Shown piece by piece: positions 46,314 to 58,900 of a stretch of DNA of 64,000 nt. How positions within the stretch are numbered: position 1 is the first letter of the stretch; every line of letters starts with the position of its first letter. The translations under genes and the position numbers were made by a program. The DNA is from Jackrogersella multiformis (lineage: Eukaryota; Ascomycota; Sordariomycetes; Xylariales; Hypoxylaceae): contig CADCXD010000010.1 in assembly GCA_902806575.1 (NCBI GenBank), positions 1,364,001 through 1,428,000 on the forward strand, written 5' to 3'. Under the pieces are notes generated by a model, which was not told the origin of the DNA, did no database searches, and worked only from the letters and a program-made list of their open reading frames with translations.

Positions 46314-46402
46314 GCGGGGGAAGAGCCCCTGGAACTGTGGGGGAAAGGGGGAAAGAGGATCGTGCTGGAATCACGGGCCTGAAGAAGCTCTAAGATGCGG
46401 GG
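46314..46402 (+). promoter_or_regulatory. Cluster of CreA/Cre1-type SYGGRG sites
   Basis: GCGGGG at 46314-46319, GTGGGG at 46337-46342 and GCGGGG at 46397-46402 all fit the SYGGRG consensus of the carbon catabolite repressor CreA, on one strand within 90 bp, about 1.0-1.1 kb upstream of the dehydrogenase. Functional CreA sites are often paired. Function is not shown. Confidence 0.35.
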
Positions 46403-47428
46403 AACTGCGGTGGAACTCAGCCCTTTCAATGTTCGTACGAGGCAAGGTACGTACCTAGATACTTAAATACCTAACCTAACCTAATTACTCCGTAGCGCCG
46501 CCAAGACGGGGGTCAATTGCTCAATTCATCAACTAAAAATTTGCTCATTGGGTGATTAATACCGTACTAGGATAACCTCTAAGGCTTCTTTTTCTCATCT
46601 CCAACTTCACCTATGCGCCAACCCCGATGCCTGACCATTCCATCTCTTGCCATTGGACGACCGCTTCAGGTTTCCAGAATTTTCATCTGTTCCTGACAGT
46701 AATCCCATAGGATGTATCCTCGGTCTCGTCTAGTCTTTCGTCGATCACCTGGGCTCCCCATCATGCTTCCGACTTGGCTTAGCAGCCTAGTAAGACATTT
46801 TCATATATACAACATCTCCTATACAACATCTCATATGTAATTGTTTTGACCTTGCCTCACCTTACTTAGCCTACGTACCTCATTTACTCGTAATTATAGT
46901 CATGCCCGGGCGGATATCTTACTCTCAGGCTCAATGAGTTGCTGAATCGTGTATTGTCCTTGTTGCCTTGGCGAATCAATACTGCCTAGATTATTATTAG
47001 GCGATCGTGACTGGTAACAATGGGCGTCTATCGCCTATTCCGCCCAGTCGGCTCACGAGGCGAACCCATTTCCGAATTTGAAACAATATGCCAGCTCTTA
47101 TTATAGGGGTACTACATATTTATGTAGTAGTACTATCATTCGTGCTAAGCCTTTTCTATACAAGTCCTCCCCGGCACCGCCCTCCGTAATCCAGTTCGTG
47201 CTTTAGCCAGGATTTTCGATTTTAACAGTAGCTGTACTGATGTCTGTGCTGCAGATCATGCCCTATCATGTCCTCTTCCCGGAATACCGGGCAAGCCATT
47301 ATGTTTCTTGGCTTTGGCTTTGTTGATGTTATAACGCGATGCCATTTATTAATCGATCCGGATCCCTTTCTCCATAGCCTCCTAGCCATGACATCTCAGG
47401 TCTTGGATGCTTGGCCGCTGACCTCAAG

Positions 47429-50287
47429 ATGCCGTCTTTCTCACGTTTCGCGACTGCTATTATAGCAGCCGCTACTAGTAAGTCCTTGATATGCTCGACA
47501 CGCGAGGGCATGCACTAAATACGTTAGCTCTCCGGACTTGTCTTGCCCAAGAGGCCGTTCCGTACACCGACCCAGACACGGGGATAGAGTTTGGGACATG
47601 GCCCTCAAGTGGACAGACTTTCGGTCTGACCCTTCCAGAGGATGCCTTGACTAAGGATGCTACGGAATACATCGGCATACTGGTACGTAGACGTGGTCGC
47701 CTTGCTAGCAACTTTGCTGAACACGCTTTTAGCAATGCTCGACGGGATGGTGCGGTGTGTCCCATGGCGAGTCTGGACAGATGACGCAGGCCTTGCTGCT
47801 CGTTGCTTGGCCCTACAAAGACCAAGTCTTAACGTCTTTCCGATTCGCGACTGGGTACAACCTTCCCGGTGTCTATACCGGCAACGCAACACTAACGCAG
47901 ATCTCGTCGAAAGTTACGGATACTGGCTTCGAGGTCATATATCGATGCCAGAACTGCTTCTCGTGGGATCAAGAGGGCAGCAGCGGTCACGTCGAAACCA
48001 GTAGTGGAACGCTTATCATGGGGCGAGCTGCTGCAAGCACTGTTCCTTCTAACCCCGAGTGTCCTGCCAAAATTACCTTTAGACAACATCAAAGCTTTGG
48101 ACAATTTGGTGCTCCTCTAGAGGGCATTGGGAATGCCAAGTATCCTGAGTGGGCTGCTTTGGCAACGAAAACTGTTCCCGGCGAATGCGGTGATGAGGGC
48201 GGCCCACCTCCAGCAACCCCTGTTTGTGCTAAGGAGATGGCTAATCAAACGTTCGACTACATTGTCGTTGGTGCCGGGGCCGGCGGTATTCCCATTGCGG
48301 ACCGCCTAAGCGAGAAGGGATACAGCGTTTTGCTGATCGAGAAGGGGCCGCCATCCGCAGGAATATGGGGCGGAAATATGAAGCCGCTTTGGCTTCAGAA
48401 AACAGACCTCACACGATTTGACGTTCCGGGTCTGTGCAACCAGATCTGGGTTGATTCCGACGGTGTTGCTTGTCTTGATACCGACCAAATGGCGGGTTGT
48501 GTTCTTGGTGGAGGGACGGCAGTCAATGCTGGCTTATGGTGGAAGGTAAGATATCTTGACGGCGTCTTCAAAGCATTGACACTGATATGCTCTAGGCAAA
48601 CCCGAAGGACTGGGATGAAAACTTCCCTACCGGGTGGCACAATTCGGATCTCCGCCAAGCTACAGATCGAACTTTCACACGCATTCCAGGAACCACAAAG
48701 CCATCTCAAGACGGTGAAGTGTATATGCACCAAGGATTCGATGTAATCTCCAATGGATTATCGAAGGCGGGGTGGAAGAATGTGCCAATTCCGAATGATG
48801 CTCCGACTCAAAAGAACCATACTTACGGCGCTACGACATACATGTTCTCTGGCGGCGAGAGAGGTGGTCCTCTGACTACCTACCTGGCTACGGCTGCCAA
48901 ACGTGATAACTTCGCTCTCTGGATGAACACACCGGTCCGAAGGGCTCTTAGGACGGGTGGCCGTATCACCGGAGTTGAGCTAGATTGTACGGTGGAAGGG
49001 GGCGGCTTCGGCACTGTCGGCGTCACCTCCAACACAGGACGAGTCATCGTTTCCGCAGGGACGTTTGGTTCAGCGAAGTTCCTCCTTAGAAGTAGGTTTT
49101 GATACGATGCTAACACTTGGGGCGATATACTAATTGCATTAGGCGGCATTGGTCCGGCTGACCAACTTGCGGTTGTTGCTTCCTCGCCTTCTGATGGAAA
49201 AGCTTTCATTGGAAAGGAATCCTGGATCAATTTACCAGTTGGATATAACCTGATGGATCACGTTAACGTAAGTGGGCCGCAAGAGGTGATCGTATGTCTC
49301 TAACTCGCTTCAAGACCGATACCTACTTCACGCACCCGGATGTTGTATTCTACGACTTCTACGAGGCATGGACGACACCGATTCCCTCCGACAAGGAGAA
49401 GTATCTTGGTAAGCATTAACTAGAGTATGCCTTCAACATTCAATTAACCTTCTACAGCAAACCGCACCGGCATTCTTGCACAATCTGCTCCCAATATCGG
49501 TCCTGTGGTACGTATTACACTGACGGCATCATCTTTTTAAAAATATCTCTAATGAGATCATTAGTTCTGGGACGAAATCGAGGGGGCGGATGGAATAGTC
49601 CGCCAGCTCCAGTGGACAGCCCGCGTTGAAGGTGCCGATCAGACAAACAGCACCAGTAAGCCTCCGCACAATTCATACTCAAAAGCGAGCAAAGCTAAAG
49701 TTGTATAGATACCATGATTATGAGCCAGTATCTCGGTAGAGGCCAGGTTTCTCGAGGCCGAATGACCATCAACGCTGGACTTAGCACGGTTGTGTCAACG
49801 CCACCCTACCTTCGAGACCCGAATGATAAGGCAGCTGTCATTAAGGGTATCGAGAATTTGCGAAATGCTTTGAGCACTGTCGAGGATCTCCAGTTCAAAC
49901 TCCCAGCCACAAATGAAACCACGCAATCCTATGTTGACCGCATTGAAGTGACATCTGCTAAGCGTCGCTCAAACCACTGGATGGGTCAGTATTTCCCAAC
50001 TACTTTGATGCAGATCTAGCTAACTTTCCGTAGGTACGGCCAAAATAGGCTCGGATGATGGTCGGAAGGAGAACGGTACAGCTGTGGTCGACCTTAACAC
50101 CAAGGTCTATGGCACTGACAACCTCTTCGTCGTTGATGGGTCCATCTTCCCCGGCATGGTTACTGGAAACCCTTCAGCCATGATTGTGACCGCGGCAGAA
50201 TTTGCTGCCGAGAAGATCCTAAATCTGGCACCGAGCGTTCCCACTAAGCTCATCAAGAACACCGGTGCACAGATCATAATACTATAG
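47429..50287 (+). CDS. cdh: Cellobiose dehydrogenase, flavocytochrome without CBM1
   Basis: Ten exons (47429-47477, 47528-47682, 47733-48545, 48596-49091, 49143-49267, 49315-49408, 49458-49507, 49565-49655, 49709-49984, 50034-50287) give 800 aa. The signal peptide ends LAQ|EAVPYTD, so the mature protein begins at residue 25. Residues about 25-215 are the heme b cytochrome domain with ligands M85 (GQMTQALLLVAWP) and H187 (RQHQSFGQ). A short Pro/Thr linker leads to the GMC flavodehydrogenase: FAD motif VVGAGAGGIPIADRL (247-260), catalytic H714 in NHWMG and N762 in TGNPSAM. The extracellular enzyme oxidises cellobiose to the lactone and passes electrons via its cytochrome to LPMOs. No C-terminal CBM1 follows, which fits ascomycete class IIB. 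It diverges from an AA9 gene. The last intron's donor, GTCAGT, is unusual but keeps the catalytic block intact. Confidence 0.95.
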
Positions 50288-50511
50288 ACTAGCCCAGCTT
50301 AAGTCATCATAGGGTTGCTGATCGTGTGTGCTGAGTCGGAATTCTTGTACATATGTTTCTCCTTCCTGGAACGTCTATGAGACGCTCATAAAATTATATA
50401 TACATATATACGTGTGGATATTTATGCTGAATCATATAGTGTACGTCTATATTCGCAATATGTTCAAACGGCCAGGTAAGTAGACATGACTTAGAAAAAC
50501 AAGGTATGTCG
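50288..50511. terminator. Shared 3' region of CDH and the Zn2Cys6 gene
   Basis: Only 224 bp separate two convergent stop codons. An AT-rich stretch with TATATA repeats (about 50395-50412) probably serves 3'-end formation for one or both transcripts. Confidence 0.3.
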
Positions 50512-52931
50512 TCATGAAAGCAGGTTCTCAAAGAAAGCCGCGTCGAATCCTTGAAAGGTCCACTGATCCACGTCAGCCGCAAGTTCGGGGAACTCGTACG
50601 GAGGCAGATCCGGTTCAAATTGCATGAAAGAGAAGTTGGCGTCTTCTCCAAGCGAGGCTAAGAAACTCGACGGGGCTTCTGGAGACTGCTGTAAATTCGG
50701 GTCCATCGGTGCATTATCAAGGTTATCAGGGATATGGTAAGTGCTGAACGTATGAGGGATCTGGAGGTGGTCTAGCTCGCTACCACCTCCTTGATCGTCG
50801 GTATAGCTGGTCGATTCTGGCGTGATGCCGATGCCGATGCCGTCTTGTTGGTGCTGGGGTTGCGGCCGTCTGCTCACAGGATTGATGTTGATGGTGCCCA
50901 AATACGGGATCTCGAGGCGCACCGGGGCCTCGTTCACGCCGTCGCCGCGGCCCGTTACCGTTGCGTCGATATCCGCCAGCGGCAGCAGCCGCGTGATGAT
51001 GTCGGAGGCCTCGCGCGCGAGCTTGTCGCCGTCCCGCTCGGCCATCTGCTTCATGACGTCTCGCGCCGTGACGACGACGTCGCGGTCCGCTTCGCGCGTG
51101 CAGGTCGTTATGGCGTCTCGCGCCCGCAGCTTGGGGTCGAGGTAGCCCAGCAGCAAGGTCATGGCCGCGGTCAGCGCGGCGTAGTCCGTGTGCCGGCAGG
51201 CGGAGGCGGCGTCGGTCAGGTCGCGGAAGACGAGGTAGGCGCGCAGCAGCTCGCGCGACGCGTGCAGGCACGTGGTCTTGCTGTAGTCCCAGCGCCGCTC
51301 CTTGGGGTCCCGCATCATATACGGCAGGTGCAGCAGGATCAGCAGGTGGTGGTGGTTCATCTGCATCATGACGCGGCCGTGGGCGCGCACGAGGTCGCAC
51401 GGCGCCGCCGTCGACGGGTCCACGCCCTCGCCGAGAGACACCGGCCGCCAGAACTCCGGCCCCATCGACTTGGCCGCCGCCTCCAGGTCGCAGTCGATGG
51501 CCTGCGTGGCGCCGAAGCCGGCGTCGGGCGCCGCCCGGCTCACGCTCGTGTTCCGCTTGATGATGGCGCCCGTGATGGCCGCGTGCCGCTTCTCCAGCCG
51601 GCCGGCCGGCGTGTCGCCCGCCGTGCGGCACGCGTCCGCGAAGGAGGAGTCGTCACTAGCGGCCGAGAGGCCCAGGAGCAGCGACAGGTACCGGTCGGTG
51701 AAGTTCATGTGGTACCACAGCGGCCCGGCGCGGGTGCGCGTCGACGGGTCCGACCGCTGGTCGATCGACTTCAGCGGCTTGTCGTCGGGCCACCGGTCCA
51801 CGCCCATGAGCTGCGCCACCGCGAAGGCGCGCCGCAGGACGAGCCAGGATTTGCGGAGGTTACCTACGTTAGCACTAGGACGGGTGGGAGCGGTTAGTAA
51901 GTAGGTAGGTAGCCTAAGAGGGGAGGAAATGGTACGGCATGGTACTTACTGGTATAGCACGAGGAAGGTCAGGGTCTCGAGGCCCTCGACGGAGCCGACG
52001 AGGTCGTCGTTGGAGGCTACCAGGTCTGAGACCACAGCTACAATCTTGCTCATCTGGAGGCGGATGGGTTCTTTCGACACGAGATTTCTGGGAAACCTGT
52101 CTACAGATAACTTCTGTATGCAGCTCACGAGCTGCATAAGCCGCCTTGCCAGCAAGGCGGGATGGCTGGTCACGGGCGGAACCTCCGAAACGGAGGACGG
52201 GGGCTCAACCGGGCCGTCGATGCCGTTGAAGAACGTCACGACGAAGTATGGGCCAGGCCCCGCCACTGTCAGCAGGGCATCGATGTCGTGCCGGCATGGG
52301 AAGGCTGCATGGAGGGTCTTTGAGACGTGGGCATACTTCTTGGTAGGGAGGGCGAATACCACGTCGCTGACGGTCGACGCTGGGGTTGGCAAGAACGACG
52401 TCTGGGTTGTAGGGCAAGACCCGCTCTCCTCCTGTAGGGCATCAAACATGCTGATGACAGGGGGGTCGTCTGCCGCGGACGGGCGGAGGATGTCTGATGA
52501 TGAGTCCAGCTCGTCTTCGGCCGAGGCGGCGGAGGTATGGTGCCGACTGCCTGACCGGCTGGAGGTATATGAACTGGGAGCGATTCGCTCGACAATCTTC
52601 TCGAGCATTACCTCCACCCGGCTCATCCTCTGCGACAACCCTCGATCTGACGATGAGGGTTGCTCGTCTGGGAACTCCTGGCTTATGCAGAGGGTCCCTC
52701 GTGCCTCGCAGCCGATGCATGTTGCTGCTGTAGCCGACGTATACTGGCAACGAGTCTTTCTCCTCCTGCCTTGAAACCGGGAGTAGGTTTAGTGTCTACA
52801 GATTTATACATATACAGGTAGTTGGCGAAAGACTCACATTCCCAGCAACTATGCGTCCCCTTACGGATCTTTCTCCTCTTCGCCTCGGGGTCTCCTCCTT
52901 GACTTGGACTTCGGAACGGGAGTTGGGGCAT
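50512..52931 (-). CDS. Zn2Cys6 transcription factor with fungal-specific domain
   Basis: Exons 52931-52838, 52769-51950 and 51874-50512 give 758 aa. The N-terminal binuclear cluster is CWECRRRKTRC...CIGCEARGTLC (about 30-58), split by intron 1 exactly at its second cysteine. A linker with a short coiled coil (RMSRVEVMLEKIVERI) follows. The middle holds the fungal_trans-type regulatory domain, including the marker GNLRKSWLVLRRAFAVAQLMGV followed by PLWYHMNFTDRYLSLLLGL. The C-terminus is acidic and aromatic (FSFMQFEPDLPPYEFPEL and FQGFDAAFFENLL), a plausible activation domain. Intron 2 (75 nt) uses TCCTAG|T, which restores HANVGNLRKS; the nearer TAG gives a stop. It is a nuclear DNA-binding regulator whose targets cannot be read from sequence. 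It converges on the dehydrogenase, and a role in this locus is inference from position. A very GC-rich stretch (50930-51850) creates long antisense shadow frames. Confidence 0.9.
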
Positions 52932-55900
52932 TTTCTGCTGTTTCTGGTAAATACGATGAGATAGTATTTATCACAGCACCTGCGATTCGCCTTGCTGCAA
53001 TATTAATATTTCTTATTTCTTGCGTCAATGGATAGTTACTGTATGGCTTAGAGTGCCTACCTGATAGGAGGTAGATTTGGAGGTTCCGTGATAGGTAGTA
53101 TTGTAAAGAATTAGTGGTCAAATGTTAATTGTGCATTTGCCTATCATAGCACAGTATACAGCAAACGGAACTGCTATCTTCTGGTGTGTACTCGATAAAT
53201 CACAATATTCTTCTACTCATCTATTTGACTTGGTGGTCCCTTCTTGACCCTGAAGTAGATGCCAAGAAAATTCGGCCGAATTGGCGGACGGACGAATTTG
53301 TAAGCGGACGGAGGGGGAGGACAGAAGGGCGTAGGGGATGAGTAATCATACAGGAGCTATTATCTACGCCAATTTGCCTATCTCTTTAACGAAATGTGGC
53401 TTGAGTCCTAGGTACGTAATCGCACATTTAAATTTGCTAGGTATTAAGGGCATCTTCACGTTAGAAATCAACTCGGCGCAGCACTGGGATGAGAATGGTT
53501 GTCATTACCTATGCTCTGCTCAGTGTCTCCTTCTATTCCTCGTGTAGCTCCGCTTAACCGAGTCGTATAATTTACGAGATGCAGTAAAGAATGTCGTGCC
53601 AAATCGATAGAAATATGGAGATGTGCCAGCCCGCCAACACGGGAAGCAGCATCAGTAGTGATGCAATCTTTCTGTCAACCACGAGGCGGAGAGGAGAATT
53701 TTTGATCTGTCACTCATCGGTTAGCTACTTCATGGCTAGATCCCCCTAAAATCGGGTAGTTGAGCAATCCCCAAACCTTTGCTGGCCGAGGTCAGAGCTG
53801 TGTTCAGGTGAGGCCGCAGCGGCCATGAGACGGTGGCACACGGCTCAACGACCGGCCAAAGAAAACCGGCTGTCAGGTAGCAAACCGGTACATGTCTCAC
53901 GAAATCTCCGAAGAGGGTTGTTGCAGAGCAAGGCTCGATTTCAAGCTCCCAATCCCGTTTCCGCACAGCTACCTAGGTAGTACAAGGGGGTAGGTAGTAT
54001 CAAGAGCCCTTCTTATAACAAGCCGACCAGATATTATACACTCGTATTATCAACAGTCGAGACCGGTAACCACACCCTAAGCTTCACAACTTGCTACGCA
54101 AATTTATATGTATCAAGGCAACTACCCGTGGTTCATCAAGGTATCTGCTGCCGCGTATCAATGCTGAGACTCTTGACAAAGGCTCACCATAGCCAAGAAG
54201 CTCCGGTTTGCCTCGGGCAGCGGAAGGGGCAATACGTTACAATACGACCTACCTAGTTGTCCTTCGGTCATGTATCGAATATCGGATGACGTGGCCGGAG
54301 CGCTGGCCTCACTCGGACCGCACAGGTTGCGGATGTCAATTGTTGTCAGACGGTCCGTCCAATCACGTACGCATCGGATAATATTCCGACATGTAAGAAG
54401 GAGAGCTGCATTTGATTGATTCGAAGGCTTCTTATTAGAGGCCGTTACCCATTGCAACGATTTTCTGTTCCACATCGGTCTCGTGTCGATCATGGACTTA
54501 ACTTTATGCCGGCAGAAAGCTCCGAGTAAGATTCTATTCGAACTAGGTATGCCTAGTGCTTGCCACGGATAGAACTAGAGACTCTTATCTTGATGGTTTA
54601 GACACGAGCACATGGAAGGACGCGTAGGAGATCGCCATTACTAGCACATCTAGGATAAACTCAGATTTACTTCAACACTCTCGTGCCGTGTATGCCAAAT
54701 CGTGGAATAGTTACTGAAACTGCCAAGAAAACTTGTTCTCAAACGCGAAGCTATTCTATTAACTCGACTCTCCCGGTCCATGGTGAATAAGCTGAACCGC
54801 CATTTGAGCTACTATTCAAACATAAAGGGCGGGTTAAAAACTCTTCAATAGACGATGTCGCTAAGAAGAGCGATATATTTATAGAAAGTATATACTACTA
54901 TTAGATAGATACCTATATATACCTAGGTATATATATATATATTAGGTAGGTATATATATCTCAGAGGGTATGCCGCTTAAGATTCAAATTAGATACGAAG
55001 TCCTCACGAAATATTACTAAGTCCGTCCCCCTGTCCCCACCCCTGAGAATAAGCAGCGATGGTGTTGCGTTTAAGATAAGGTTGCCTCCTAGCTTTACGC
55101 CGATGCATGCAACTTTAAGCTTATATGACCAGCTTACATGATCGAGGCTCTACTTTATGAGTATGTCTAGCTGGGCAGCTGGGTACCTTAGGTAGGTAGG
55201 TAAGCAATCAAACTAAGCATTATCGAACATGAACCCAAAACGTAGGCGCAACAATGGTTCATAGAGTACCTAGGTAAGGACATAACACTGTAGTCTCAAT
55301 GGGATGGCATAAGGTGAAACTGGGAGTATCTGAATTCGGGAATTCGCTTCGTGGGTTCGCGCCTTTCTTAATGTGGTGGAGATGTTTGAGATCCGCGCAA
55401 GGGGTCGGACCATCGGTTGATGAGGCCGATGTCTGAATAGGGAGATAAAATAAAAAAACGATGTGGAATATGGCAACAGGTAGAGCGGTGGATAGAACGG
55501 ATGATGGCTTTGCTTCCAGGTATTTTAGGGGGTGGGAACAAATCAGAAATCCATCAACCGTTCCAGATGGACTGATGAAGACCTCGACGGAGCGAAGTTT
55601 ATAGCATGAAGATTGAATGCTGCCAAGAGCATCATCACAACTCCGTGAATGCAAAATCATCCGACATAACAAAACTCCATCGCTTTTTTTGTTACTTCTC
55701 TATCCAATTCATAGTAGAAAATAACTAAATGAATATCCACTTTTATATACTTACCTTCAGGTAGGTAGGTATTAGCAGACTAGGTAAATATGAATCATAG
55801 ATCTCTACTATGATCGTCGCTACACGTGCTGCTAAAGATATTTCAAGAAGTGTACACTTTTGCCAAGGGGACGATCACTGCCTAGCTAGATTCCTACCAT

Positions 55901-58900
55901 GGCTGAAACAGCCAAGGATCTTTCTTCAATAGTCTTAGCGCCTCAGCGTTCCCCAATATGATTTTAGCCTTAAAGGGTTGAAGGGTCCTTAACCAACCCT
56001 CAAACAAGTCGCAAGTCTCGAGTTCGAGTTTCGACCCAGATATTCGGCTTGAACACAGAATTTCCCCATCAGTCCAGCGTTCTGACTACGCACGAGATGG
56101 TGAACCTACGTTGAAACAGTCAACTCGAGCCGTCTTGAGCCAATCGCATCTAACCGCTCTGCCGGAACAGCTACCTTAGGTACCTAACTAAGTACCTTGG
56201 TAGAGCTTGATTCGTCATCAGAACGGACATCAGAGCGGACAGATATTTCAATTGCCCCTACCCGTTCCTTGTATCGATCGGATAGGAGATAGGAGCATGG
56301 AGAACCCTACCCGATATCTTACTGGTCAGCATAGCATCACAATCACCAATATGAACAAGTCAGACCCTTGTAAGGCAGATACCGATTGTCTAGGTAGCTA
56401 CCGAGTCGAATTACTTCACCCATCGATCGTAATCGGACGAAGTCAGCATGCCAACATCATATTCGAAGCCACCTCTTGAAGAATACGAGTTGCCGGTCCC
56501 CTCGTTGCGTATGCGACCACCCACACTCTTGCCTGATACCTAGCTTAAACCTTGCCGCCTCACGGTGGTGCTAAAGGATCAAGATGTAGGAATGGCATAC
56601 CTATTGGTCTTCGCACAGCCGTAGCCTGTACGTCCGCTAGGTGGTAGCACTTCAACAAAGAGAAGACCGTCTCCTCCGCGGCCCCCAACATGCGGCCACC
56701 GTAGCAGCCACCTTGCTATGTAGTAGCAGCGACAGGAGGTTTCGCCCTGTCAGGCTCGGTACATCCCGACGGGGTTAGCTGCATATAATGTCCTGTATCG
56801 GTCTGGTGCTAATCCGGTCACAGATCGCAGCTCTAGCTCTGGTGTAGCGACCAGCAACCTTGGAACCTTTTGGCATCAAAACACCGCATAAGAGTTTCAG
56901 ACCCGCAGACCCGCCGCCGGGTCTCAGCTTGTAGATCATCTCGACTTTATATTTGCATAAGTACCTAGGTTAAGGCTTTATTACTCGCTCCCACGCGTAC
57001 ATCTTCGTTTATCGGCTCGGTTAGATCTGCCTGTAGAGCTAGAGATAGGGATATAGACAGAGAGACAGAGAGCTGACATGTGCACAGGAGGCAGCCCTAG
57101 AGGCTCGCCCCACCCACAATATGATAGAATACTACCTGGCATGTATTAATATTGAGCCACACTCTGGAGCCTCAACTGTGGGGAGCTAGCCGTGCATACC
57201 TCATACCTAATACAATGTGAACGTCGCAACCCCTGACGACGCACTGAAAGTGGAAGTCGTAATATTTGGGTAGCGTCTCTAGTTTAAACTCGCCTACTAA
57301 AGAGCTAATTATGGCACGCGGATTTAACTAACTAAGGAAGCTAGATATGGGTTCTATACCGGAAACGATTAATAGAACTACTCCTAGAATTCCTTCTGGA
57401 TTGTAACATACATAGTATATATCCACCATCTACCTTTCTACCTAGGGATCTACTTTGGGTAGGTAGATGGGTGTTACTATCATCGCCCTGTCGTGGGCCG
57501 TGTGTCGAGGGTATGAGGGTAGTGTATGGTTTGGTTTCTTTTGCAACCACTAAAGTCGAGGCCTCCAATCGTTAAGCAACTTACTACCTATTACTACAAT
57601 GCATAAAAGTTTGGCATTGGATTTGGAAGCGTATTGGTATTAGTCAAGCTATACTTTGTTCCATACCCTTCATACCCTGTGAAGATCACGAAGGAACTAT
57701 TCCGATGGAACATCTAACGCCATGGTTTACCCACACGTCGATCTGACACAGACACTGGTCACTTCCTCGTTTCTAACACCTAGGGACTAGGGACTTGGAA
57801 CTTCCTCCCGTAAATTATTCTGCCTTTCCGTGAGCCCCACATTCCTATACTTACCTCTTCACTTACCTTGGTACTGATTAGGACAGCTCAAGCTTGAGCA
57901 AAGTAGGTGCGATCCCTAAACAACGACGAGGGGTTTCGTCCACTCGTTCGAGAAAGTCACGTACCTACCTACTCTTATCCAAATCATTATCCACGACTGT
58001 ATACCTACCTCATATCCTACCTACCTGTCTACCTACTTACAGGGTACGCCAAACACCCTTACCTAACAACTCGCGGCGCAATGCATAACGTGAAGTATCC
58101 ACGCAGTCTTCTTCGAGCAATAACTCAGCTCTAGGATATTACCCTTTCATCCTATAACGATCGTCTGTTAGCCTGTTAGCCATGACGGACGTCTTTCTTC
58201 CTTAGCTCATCTATTCGGGTTTTTTGACACCTACTTGACAGCCTCCCTCTCTCTCCCTCCTCTCTAGGTACTCGGCCTCCGGTTCGGACTCAGAACAAAC
58301 TTTTGTTTAAGTCCTTAGAGAACTTGATCTCAAACTCGAGAACGAAGATCTGTTTCTTTTCGGATACCCCAAGTTCCTCTCCAGTACCTAGGTAGCCGTT
58401 GTCCATGCAACATTGACACACAGCCTTACTCTTCCGCTCTTGGAACAGCCATCCCGTCCATCGGGGCATCATCCTATCTTCACATTCTGTGTCTCTATTC
58501 AACTCCCCTGCGTCCCCCTTGATAGATTCTGTTACCGTCTCGTTCCTGACGACACGAGAGCGACCACTCTTTCCCTCGATTCTCTCATCTGGTTTTAAGG
58601 GTTCTTAGCCACACCGAACAAGAAGCCTTTTCAACCATCTACTTCCGGCACTTGATTATACATAATAGAGAGAAAACTAGATCTACGACTAGTTCGACGT
58701 TTCAGCCAGACCCATCAAATAGCAAGGGGTCCCGTGTCTTTCTTGTCGCCTTTCCTTCGGTTCCCCCATAATCCGACCCAGCTGAATAGGAGTATACTCT
58801 ATCTAGCGGCTGTGCAAGTAGGCAAACCATATCCTTTCAGTCTTCGGACACGCGGTTACATCAATCGTTTCAATCTTCTGGTGCTGATTAGTTCATTAGC

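Larger units (their letters stand above)
44196..47428. other. Divergent LPMO/CDH promoter region
   Basis: 3.2 kb between two divergently transcribed cellulolytic genes. No coding gene is supported (frames at 45658-45948 and 45789-46085 are unconvincing). It contains candidate carbon-catabolite and cellulase-activator sites, listed separately. Confidence 0.6.

Noticed and set aside
50791..51897. 368-codon plus-strand frame opposite the Zn2Cys6 gene
   Set aside because: Antisense shadow in a GC-rich exon; repetitive Arg/Val/Gly composition and a convincing protein on the other strand.
54158..54493. 111-codon minus-strand frame
   Set aside because: No family likeness, no signal peptide or domain; not distinguishable from chance.
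55980..56170. tRNA-like words on the minus strand (GGCAGAGCGGTTAGATGCG and GTGTTCAAGCC)
   Set aside because: D-arm-like and T-loop-like words occur, but no anticodon stem or acceptor stem can be paired at tRNA spacing.
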